A stretch of DNA of 52,228 bases, taken from DTDR01 sp964505415 (GTDB taxonomy: Bacteria; Hydrothermota; Tepidihabitantia; Tepidihabitantales; DTDR01). A program made the translations under genes and the position numbers. Shown piece by piece: positions 1 to 5,132 of the stretch. Each line of letters starts with the position of its first letter. Within the stretch, counting starts at the first letter, position 1. Below the pieces are notes generated by a model. That model was not told the DNA's origin, made no database searches, and saw only the letters and a list, made by a program, of their open reading frames with translations. The stretch spans positions 1-52,228 of the forward strand of contig CAZDHW010000013.1 of the NCBI GenBank assembly GCA_964505415.1, read 5' to 3'.

Positions 1-670
1 AAAGAGTAATTTAAACGATTTTAAGAAATTTTTAGAAGAAAGAAGCGAAATAGTCACAATCTGCCAAAGAGGAATTTAAACAAGTTAAAAATAATAAACA
101 ACATAGGAGAAGAAGTTGGTCACAATCTGCCAAAGAGGAATTTAAACAATAATAACATTATCCATTCGTCAGTTCCCATTTTCTGTCACAATCTGCCAAA
201 GAGGAATTTAAACATTAAACATTAAATTAGAAATCTGAATTTCTCCCTCGTCACAATCTGCCAAAGAGGAATTTAACCTCGTTAGCGCCTTGTTGCGGGG
301 GACATTGTCATCGCGTCACAATCTGCCAAAGAGGAATTTAAACTATTCTATATGGTTCTTCTTCTTTTTCTTTTAATTGTGTCACAATCTGCCAAAGAGG
401 AATTTAAACGTTTTTTAAAAGGAGGAGAAAATGGGATTTGAAAAAGTCACAATCTGCCAAAGAGGAATTTAAACTAAAATTTCTTGTGTCTCCAAATTTA
501 AAGCATATGCGTCACAATCTGCCAAAGAGGAATTTAAACATATAAGGAGCACCATAATTATGTTGCTCAAAGACAGTCACAATCTGCCAAAGAGGAATTT
601 AAACTTAGACCATTTTAATCCGCATCTTTCACAAGTTTCAGGTCACAATCTGCCAAAGAGGAATTTAAAC
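1..670 (+). CRISPR. CRISPR array, ten full repeats plus one cut by the left edge
   Basis: A 29-bp direct repeat, starting GTCACAATCTGCC and ending GAGGAATTTAAAC, occurs at 53-81, 119-147, 185-213, 250-278, 315-343, 381-409, 446-474, 511-539, 576-604 and 642-670. The last 16 bases of another copy lie at 1-16 with one change (GAGGAA to GAGTAA). The copy at 250 has A to C at 277. All nine complete spacers are 36-37 bp and differ from each other. Two (410-445 and 540-575) contain an AGGAGG- or AAGGAGC-like site followed by ATG, as expected if they were taken from virus gene starts. The ATTTAAAC end resembles the 5' handle of type I-B/III-like unstructured repeats, so transcription probably runs left to right with the leader outside the window. 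This orientation is inferred. No cas genes are visible here. Confidence 0.98.
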
Positions 671-907
671 CATAAATTAACAATTTTTCAAATCAATCAG
701 AAATATTTAAGAAATTATTTAGGACTTTTAACCTCAAAAGGTTTATTATTTCATAATGTAATCTCAAAGGTAGTCTCATCATCGCAACAAAGCAAAAAAG
801 GATTTCCTTATTGCCAAATCAATTACACTTTCATAAGACAAATTAATAAAGAAGAAGCCGAAATCGTGAAATTTTATCGTAACCTAATCTCAAAGTTAGA
901 TTTATGA
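671..907 (+). pseudogene. C-terminal fragment of an unknown small protein
   Basis: The frame is open directly from the end of the repeat at 670 for 78 codons to TGA at 905-907. It has no start codon of its own with a ribosome binding site; the open frame extends upstream only through repeat and spacer sequence. The segment NYLGLLTSKGLLF resembles the recognition and wing part of a winged-helix domain, but that is a weak similarity. It looks like the tail of a gene whose upstream part was replaced by the CRISPR repeat. Just after it, 914-955 could encode a 13-residue acidic peptide (MIIEEEIEDIEEK), which I do not regard as a gene. Confidence 0.45.
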
Positions 908-961
908 ACTGGAATGATAATTGAAGAAGAAATTGAAGATATTGAAGAAAAATAAAAAAAA

Positions 962-1017
962 GGGGCTGGGACTTTTTAACCAGCCATTTAATCCAATTAG
1001 GTAATCTAACCTGCCCC
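962..1017 (+). other. two mutually exclusive hairpins upstream of a small-gene operon
   Basis: GGCTGG at 964-969 pairs perfectly with CCAGCC at 980-985 across a 10-nt loop. Alternatively GGGGC at 962-966 pairs with GCCCC at 1013-1017, extended by GG/CC at 968-969 and 1010-1011. The two pairings share the same left arm. The element lies in a GC-richer patch 27 bp upstream of the strong AGGAGG of the next gene. It could be an attenuator, a terminator of the preceding gene or a protein-binding hairpin. I match it to no known riboswitch. Confidence 0.4.
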
Positions 1018-1043
1018 GCATTTTTATTTAAAAAGGAGGAAAA

Positions 1044-1235
1044 ATGAACTATTGCCCAATTAATAAAAAAGAATGTAATTTACTTGAAGATGGATGTATC
1101 TTCGTCATTGAATTAGAAGATGGAACAAAAGAATGCGGATTGAAGTATTGTGTTGAACTTCTTATTGATGTTGGCGAAAGATTTAGCGATATTCTTGATA
1201 GGATTGAAGAAAGGTTTAACAAAGGAGAAGTATGA
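1044..1235 (+). CDS. small cysteine-rich virus-like protein (63 aa)
   Basis: The start is set by a textbook Shine-Dalgarno (AAAAAGGAGGAAAAATG). The 63-residue product has five cysteines (positions 4, 11, 18, 31 and 36) in the pattern CPxxxxxC, C-I-F, C-G-L-x-x-C, followed by an amphipathic acidic helix. From memory, small phage proteins with a CPxxxxxC...CAW...C arrangement are common, and this fits that style; metal binding is plausible but unproven. It overlaps the next gene by 4 bp (ATGA at 1232), so the two are translationally coupled. Function unknown. Confidence 0.75.
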   Translation: MNYCPINKKECNLLEDGCIFVIELEDGTKECGLKYCVELLIDVGERFSDILDRIEERFNKGEV

Positions 1236-1426
1236 GGGAAGATAAAATACTTGTAAATTTTACTCTTGATATTGAGACAGGAAGAAAATTGGAAGAAGAA
1301 GCAAGGTCTTACGGAGTTCCACGAACCTATATCCTAAAAATATTAGTAAAACTTTTTTTAGGCGAACTTAAAGAGGAAAATGAGTTGATTAAACAAATTA
1401 AACAAAAATTAAAGGAGAGGTTATGA
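1232..1426 (+). CDS. ribbon-helix-helix-like DNA-binding protein (64 aa)
   Basis: The predicted layout is a short N-terminal strand (KILVNFTL), a helix (DIETGRKLEEEARSYG), a turn (VPRT) and a second helix (YILKILVKLFLGEL), with a charged coiled tail. This is the order of an RHH/CopG-type dimeric DNA-binding fold, which usually represses its own operon in plasmids and viruses. The start overlaps the upstream stop as ATGA, after AAAGGAGAAGT, a good ribosome binding site within the previous gene. The fold is inferred from pattern only. Confidence 0.65.
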   Translation: MREDKILVNFTLDIETGRKLEEEARSYGVPRTYILKILVKLFLGELKEENELIKQIKQKLKERL

Positions 1427-1719
1427 TAATTAAAAATCTCAGTGATAAAAGTTTTATGATTTTTACAATCACTGGCAAACTTCTTTATACTCTTCCCTCA
1501 ACACCACACACTTGTGTAGAAATAAAGGGGCAAATGCTAAATTTTGGTTTCAAAGACGGAATTTCTTTATCTAATATTGAAATTATACCAAATCTTCCGC
1601 CGAAAAGAGACAATATCATCTATGTAATTTCAGGTCACAATCTGCCAAAGAGGAATTTAAACAAGGCGAAAGAAGTAATAGATGATTTAAGAATATTTAT
1701 TGAATTGTTGAAAAAATGA
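1423..1719 (+). CDS. virus-like protein ORF interrupted in frame by a CRISPR repeat
   Basis: The ORF starts at an ATGA overlap (AAAGGAGAGGTT upstream) and ends at an ATGA overlap with the next ORF, so both ends look natural. Codons about 71-80 are supplied by a perfect 29-bp CRISPR repeat (1634-1662), read as G-HNLPKRNLN. The part before it (MIIKNLS...PPKRDNIIYVIS) resembles, from memory, a small phage family with a PPxxxxIIYIVS-like stretch that normally continues further. The part after it (KAKEVIDDLRIFIELLKK) could be the tail of the same or another protein. A 29-bp unit would not keep frame if simply inserted, so this is either a junction of two genes or a gene that natively contains the repeat sequence. 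Confidence 0.45.
   Translation: MIIKNLSDKSFMIFTITGKLLYTLPSTPHTCVEIKGQMLNFGFKDGISLSNIEIIPNLPPKRDNIIYVISGHNLPKRNLNKAKEVIDDLRIFIELLKK
1634..1662 (+). repeat. solitary CRISPR repeat inside an ORF
   Basis: This is a perfect copy of the array repeat, 963 bp from the previous copy and 367 bp from the next. It is therefore not part of the regular 65-66 bp periodicity. It reads through as coding sequence in the frame without stops. See the findings for the solitary-repeat and chimera interpretations. Confidence 0.97.
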
Positions 1720-2005
1720 GATACATAATTTCAGTAATTAAAAGTAAAATTTTATTGTTATTGTTAAAAGAGAACAAACCACTTTGTGCGAATTGTATTA
1801 CGAAGATGATTGGTGAAGGTGAAAGTTATTTTCAACGACAAAAAGTTTCAGTAAATCTCACACAATTAAAAGATAAAGGGCTCGTTAGGAAAACTGGATT
1901 TTTATGGAAGGTAAAGATTGTAATTCAAGAGCAAAGGCGTGGACTTTGACAGATGTTGGTAAACAATGGGCGCAGATAATTGAGCGAAGAGGCTTGATAA
2001 AGTGA
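1716..2005 (+). pseudogene. winged-helix DNA-binding protein with an apparent frameshift
   Basis: The uninterrupted ORF runs 1716-1949 (77 aa): a helical N-terminus, a CxxC (CANC), then the helix-turn-wing pattern VSVNLTQLKDKGLVRKTG. The following sequence in another frame (to TGA at 2003-2005) encodes AKAWTLTDVGKQWAQIIERRG, a typical wing strand and C-terminal helix. One extra T in the TTTTT run near 1899-1903 would join the two, giving GFFMEGKDCNSRAKAWTLTD and a protein of about 96 residues. The cause may be a sequencing or assembly error in a homopolymer, or real decay. Its start overlaps the upstream stop (ATGA). A GTGA overlap at 2002 starts the next gene, which supports 2003-2005 as the true stop. 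Confidence 0.6.
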
Positions 2006-2029
2006 TTTCTAAAATTATTGATGCATTAG
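2002..2029 (+). pseudogene. first codons of a gene cut off by the last CRISPR repeat
   Basis: GTG at 2002 overlaps the TGA of the winged-helix frame as GTGA and encodes MISKIIDAL, then runs directly into the repeat at 2030. The frame stays open through the repeat and ends shortly afterwards at the hbd promoter. It continues the overlapping-gene style of the virus-like block and appears truncated. Confidence 0.35.
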
Positions 2030-2058
2030 GTCACAATCTGCCAAAGAGGAATTTAAAC
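2030..2058 (+). repeat. last CRISPR repeat, next to the hbd promoter
   Basis: This is a perfect copy of the array repeat, 70 bp upstream of the hbd start. Right of it there is no further repeat and ordinary chromosomal genes begin, so it probably marks the leader-distal end of the array. Terminal repeats are often degenerate; this one is not. Confidence 0.95.
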
Positions 2059-2072
2059 CATTGGAATATTTC

Positions 2073-2101
2073 TTTGACTTTTTTTTCTTTTCTTTTATAA
2101 T
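2073..2101 (+). promoter_or_regulatory. promoter of the hbd operon
   Basis: TTTGAC at 2073-2078 (or TTGACT at 2074-2079) is followed after 16-17 bp by a perfect TATAAT at 2096-2101. A leader of about 20 nt carries AAAGGGGGAGAG before ATG 2129. Confidence 0.75.
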
Positions 2102-2128
2102 TTATTAAAATTTAAAAAGGGGGAGAGA

Positions 2129-2977
2129 ATGTTTAAAAATATTGGTGTTTTAGGTGCCGGAACAATGGGTAGTGGAATTAGTCAAGTTTTTGCCCAAAAT
2201 GGTTATTCAGTAATAATGGTGGATTTGACGGATGAAATTTTACAAAAAGGAATGATAAATATTAGAAAAAGTTTGGAGAAATTTCTGGAAAAAGGAAAGA
2301 TTAGTGAGGAAGAGAAGGAAGAAACTTTAAAAAGGATAAGAACCACTACTCAGATAGAAGATTTAAGCGATTGCGATTTGGTCGTGGAGGCGATTATTGA
2401 AAATAAAGAAGAGAAGAAGAAAACTTTTTCTTTAATTGATAAAATCTGTAAAAAAGAGGCAATCTTTGCTTCTAATACCTCTACTATTTCTATTACTGAA
2501 TTGGCGAGTGCCACTGATAGACCAGAAAAGTTTATCGGGATGCATTTTATGAATCCGGTTCCTTTGATGGCATTGGTGGAAGTTATCAAGGGCTTAAGAA
2601 CTGATGAGAAGACCGTGGAAGTTATTATGGATTTGGCAAAAAAGATTGGTAAGGTGCCCGTATTAGTAAACGATTCACCAGGTTTTGTCTCTAATCGGGT
2701 TTTGATGCCAATGATTAATGAGGCGATTTATTGTTTATATGAGGGGATTGCTGATAAAGAGGCGATTGATAATATTATGAAATTGGGAATGAATCATCCA
2801 ATTGGTCCATTGGCTTTGGCTGATTTGATTGGTTTGGATGTAGTCTTGGCAATATTGGAGGTTTTAGAAAAAGATTTGGGCGACCCCAAATATCGTCCTT
2901 GTCCTTTATTAAGGAAAATGGTAAATGCTGGTTTTTTGGGAAGAAAAACAAAAAGGGGTTTCTATGAATACCAATAA
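2129..2977 (+). CDS. hbd: 3-hydroxyacyl-CoA (3-hydroxybutyryl-CoA) dehydrogenase
   Basis: Cytosolic NAD(P)-dependent oxidation of 3-hydroxybutyryl-CoA to acetoacetyl-CoA, or the reverse reaction. The 282 residues match the normal length of single-function Hbd. The Rossmann motif GAGTMG is at 9-14. The catalytic set is in the expected places: S118 (SNTS), H139 (GMHFMNPVP), E151 and N189 (PGFVSNR). The C-terminal 3HCDH domain includes HPIGPLALADLIGLD and ends GRKTKRGFYEYQ. No thiolase, crotonase or acyl-CoA dehydrogenase gene is near, so the pathway (butyrate-type metabolism or beta-oxidation) cannot be told. It is first in an operon with its own promoter, and the next gene starts inside its 3' end. 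Confidence 0.95.
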   Translation: MFKNIGVLGAGTMGSGISQVFAQNGYSVIMVDLTDEILQKGMINIRKSLEKFLEKGKISEEEKEETLKRIRTTTQIEDLSDCDLVVEAIIENKEEKKKTFSLIDKICKKEAIFASNTSTISITELASATDRPEKFIGMHFMNPVPLMALVEVIKGLRTDEKTVEVIMDLAKKIGKVPVLVNDSPGFVSNRVLMPMINEAIYCLYEGIADKEAIDNIMKLGMNHPIGPLALADLIGLDVVLAILEVLEKDLGDPKYRPCPLLRKMVNAGFLGRKTKRGFYEYQ

Positions 2978-3215
2978 GAAAAAATGGGAATATAAGATAA
3001 AGGTTTTGGAGGTCCATAGCCATCCAATCTTGGCTTTAGGAAGATGGCAGATTGAAGATGATAATAAAAAAATAATTAAGGAATTTCCTAATGTGGAAAA
3101 ATATATTAATCAATTGGGTGAAGAAGGTTGGGAGTTAGTAGGAACTGCTCCTGGTTCTGATAGCCAGGGAACAATTACTAAGGTACTTTTGATTTTTAAG
3201 CGAGAAAAAGAATAA
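2964..3215 (+). CDS. DUF4177-like small protein (83 aa)
   Basis: I chose ATG 2964 rather than an upstream in-frame ATG at 2925 because AAAAGGGG sits just before it and it overlaps the hbd 3' end by only 14 bp. The product begins MNTNKKKWEYKI and contains the repeated-strand pattern WEYKIKVLEV...INQLGEEGWELVG...LIFKREKE. That matches the DUF4177 family (EEGWELV core; function unknown, probably a small alpha/beta adaptor). It is co-transcribed with hbd and a CvpA-like gene. No catalytic residues can be named. Confidence 0.75.
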   Translation: MNTNKKKWEYKIKVLEVHSHPILALGRWQIEDDNKKIIKEFPNVEKYINQLGEEGWELVGTAPGSDSQGTITKVLLIFKREKE

Positions 3216-3216
3216 A

Positions 3217-3696
3217 TTGTCATTCAATATTGTTGATTTATTTTCTTTAATAGTTATTTCCGTCTCCGCAGCTTTTCAATTTTTTCGGGCGATTGATGAT
3301 TTGAGTTTGGTTTTTTACGAGACAATCGGAATAATATTTGCTTGTTATTTGAGTAATCTTATCTTTAAAAAATTTGATTATCAGCCAATTTTCTATTTGC
3401 TCACTTTTATTGTGGTTTTCTTTTTTTCCCTTCTTCTTGCCCGATTTTTTAATAACTATTTTTCTTTTTCTTTCGGTATCTTCACTTATATATTTGGTTT
3501 CTTTTTGGCTCTTATCTTTGCCTGGGCTCTTTGTCACGCCATTTTGAAAACTATTTTAATCTTTTTTTGGCGAAACCCAATATTGGTTTATAAATATAAA
3601 AAATCCCTTTTTGTTTCCCAAATATTATTCTTTGGTTTCTTCCGGGAACTTTTAGGACTTTTGCGAGTTATTCGCGGTCCAGTATCGCCGCAATAA
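3217..3696 (+). CDS. cvpA: CvpA-family membrane protein
   Basis: The 159 residues form four strongly hydrophobic segments (about 5-20, 32-50, 57-77, 84-115) followed by a short basic tail. The layout of a first helix, polar DLSLVFYETIG, then G-rich FGFFLALIFAW is that of the CvpA (colicin V production) family of small inner-membrane proteins. The start is TTG 3217, one base after the previous stop; it has no clear ribosome binding site, so coupling is likely. In many bacteria cvpA lies near mutS2 or ruvX-type genes; here ruvX follows directly, with the stop and start sharing a base. Role in this organism unknown. Confidence 0.7.
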   Translation: MSFNIVDLFSLIVISVSAAFQFFRAIDDLSLVFYETIGIIFACYLSNLIFKKFDYQPIFYLLTFIVVFFFSLLLARFFNNYFSFSFGIFTYIFGFFLALIFAWALCHAILKTILIFFWRNPILVYKYKKSLFVSQILFFGFFRELLGLLRVIRGPVSPQ

Positions 3697-4139
3697 TGAA
3701 AAATTTGTTGGCGATTGATTTTGGTCTCCGGTGGGTTGGTTTAGCTTTTGGTGATTGGGAGAAAAATTATATTTATGGTTATAAAACAATTGCCGTTAGC
3801 AGTCTTAATAAACTAATTAAAGAGATTAAAAAGATTGTGGAGGAAAAAAATATTGACCAAATAATAATTGGTGACCCTAAAAGTTTAGAAGGTAAAGAAA
3901 CCGAAAGAGCAAGATTGGTAAAAAGATTTAAAGAAAAATTAGAAAAATTGGTGAGTTGTAGGATTGTGCTTTTTGACGAAAGATTTACCACCGATTTGGC
4001 AAAACGGATTATTTTTCCCGAGGATTTTAAAAGAACGAAGATAAAAAGGAAAGAGAGTATTAAAAAGGATATTAATCTTTTATCGGCTATTCTTCTTTTA
4101 GAAAGTTATTTTAAATATGAGAAAGGAAAAGAAAACTGA
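3696..4139 (+). CDS. ruvX: RuvX/YqgF family RNase H-fold nuclease
   Basis: The product (147 aa) shows the YqgF pattern: D8 in LLAIDFGLRWVGLAFGD, IIIGDPKSLEGKETERA, the FDERFTTDLAKRI motif, and a final D in KKDINLLSAILLLESYF. These acidic residues form the two-metal RNase H-like active site. The family acts in 16S rRNA 5' maturation and is also described as a putative Holliday junction resolvase. It overlaps mltG by 23 bp; the ruvX-mltG pair is widespread in bacteria, which supports both assignments. Confidence 0.93.
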   Translation: MKNLLAIDFGLRWVGLAFGDWEKNYIYGYKTIAVSSLNKLIKEIKKIVEEKNIDQIIIGDPKSLEGKETERARLVKRFKEKLEKLVSCRIVLFDERFTTDLAKRIIFPEDFKRTKIKRKESIKKDINLLSAILLLESYFKYEKGKEN

Positions 4140-5094
4140 TTTTTTTGTTCTGCTTTTTTTGACTTTTCTTTTTCTTTTTTATCACCAGGTTTTTATTAAA
4201 GAGAAGGCAAATAAAAAGATTGAGATTTTTATCCCTAAAAATCTTACTCTTACGCAAATCAGCCAATTATTGAAAAAGAAAGGAGTGATAAAAAGGGATT
4301 ATCTGTTTTTCTTTTATGCTAAAATTTTTTTAAAAGAGAAAAATTTAAAGAATGGTTATTACCAATTAATGGAAAATATGAAGGAATTGAGAGTTCTTTT
4401 TGCTCTTTTAAAAAGATATAGCATTCCGGTTTGGGTGACAATTCCTGAAGGATTTACTATAAAAGAAATTGGCGAACTTTTGGAGAAAAAGGGTATTTGT
4501 TATAAAGAAGATTTTATAAATTATTGTGTTAATCCTGATGTGTTAAAAAAGTATAATATCCCCTTTCCCAGTGCGGAAGGGTTTTTGTTTCCTGATTCTT
4601 ATCAATTTTTTACCAATTCCCCACCAGCGGTTGTGTTTGATAAAATGTGTCGCCGTTTTTGGGAAATTTATTTAGCTTTAAAAAGAAAATATAAAACAAA
4701 TCTTTCGGATTCAACAATTATCATTTTGGCTTCTATTGTGGAAAAGGAAGCCAAGATAGATTCGGAAAAACCATTAATTGCTTCGGTTTTTTTAAATCGG
4801 CTAAAAAAGGGAATGCGGTTAGAAGCCTGCGCCACTATTCAATATCTTTTAGAAAAGCGAAAGAAGAGATTAAGTAAAGAAGATTTAAAAATTTCATCAC
4901 TTTATAATACCTATTTACATAAAGGTTTACCGCCAACACCAATATGCAATCCTTCTAAAAATTCCTTAGAGGCAGTATTAAATTCACCCAAAACTGATTA
5001 TTATTACTTTTTTACCCAAAACGGAATTACCCATATTTTTTCTAAGACTTTTGAAGAACACCGTAAAAAATTACAAATATTGACAAAAAATTAA
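4117..5094 (+). CDS. mltG: endolytic murein transglycosylase MltG
   Basis: A 325-aa protein with one N-terminal membrane anchor (about 9-26), a LysM-like region (ITLTQISQLL-type strands, 40-90) and the YceG catalytic domain. The catalytic glutamate lies in ILASIVEKEAKIDSEK (about residue 208). The conserved ACATIQYLL, LYNTYLHKGLPPTPICNP and TDYYYFFT stretches are present. MltG cuts nascent glycan strands at the membrane and sets peptidoglycan chain length. The start ATG is inside the end of ruvX. The gene ends 38 bp before gyrB, so the gyrB promoter lies in and just after its 3' end. Confidence 0.93.
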   Translation: MRKEKKTDFFVLLFLTFLFLFYHQVFIKEKANKKIEIFIPKNLTLTQISQLLKKKGVIKRDYLFFFYAKIFLKEKNLKNGYYQLMENMKELRVLFALLKRYSIPVWVTIPEGFTIKEIGELLEKKGICYKEDFINYCVNPDVLKKYNIPFPSAEGFLFPDSYQFFTNSPPAVVFDKMCRRFWEIYLALKRKYKTNLSDSTIIILASIVEKEAKIDSEKPLIASVFLNRLKKGMRLEACATIQYLLEKRKKRLSKEDLKISSLYNTYLHKGLPPTPICNPSKNSLEAVLNSPKTDYYYFFTQNGITHIFSKTFEEHRKKLQILTKN

Positions 5095-5096
5095 TA

Positions 5097-5124
5097 TTGA
5101 TTTTAACGATAGTTTAGTTATAAT
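5097..5124 (+). promoter_or_regulatory. gyrB promoter, leaderless type
   Basis: TTGATT (5097-5102), 16 bp, TATAAT (5119-5124). ATG 5133 lies 8 bp after the -10 box, so transcription should start at or within about 2 nt of the start codon. No Shine-Dalgarno is possible in the 8-bp AAAATCTT. Confidence 0.75.
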
Positions 5125-5132
5125 AAAATCTT

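Larger units (their letters stand above)
671..2029 (+). other. virus- or plasmid-like gene block between CRISPR repeats
   Basis: After the repeat ending at 670 the 36-bp spacing stops, and 1.36 kb of plus-strand small genes follows before the last repeat at 2030. The genes overlap by ATGA or GTGA (1232, 1423, 1716, 2002), are 60-100 codons long, and include RHH-like and winged-helix proteins, as in virus early operons. The first gene (671-907) lacks its start, the last (2002-2029) lacks everything after about nine codons, and one in the middle is interrupted by a repeat. Genes are therefore cut exactly at repeat borders. Explanations are an assembly chimera between spacers and the targeted virus, recombination of a repeat-bearing element into the array, or a real insertion. 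The sequence alone cannot decide. Confidence 0.7.

Noticed and set aside
560..670. ORF beginning inside the CRISPR array
   Set aside because: The repeat has no stop in two frames, so ORFs arise by chance across repeat and spacers. Only the part after 670 could be real coding sequence.
2350..3023. Minus-strand ORFs opposite hbd, and similar antisense ORFs opposite gyrB, ptsI, nadK and others
   Set aside because: They mirror strongly supported genes and have no ribosome sites or recognisable protein patterns.
5080..5085. TTGACA as the gyrB -35 box
   Set aside because: No -10 match at 16-18 bp. TTGATT at 5097 pairs correctly with TATAAT at 5119.
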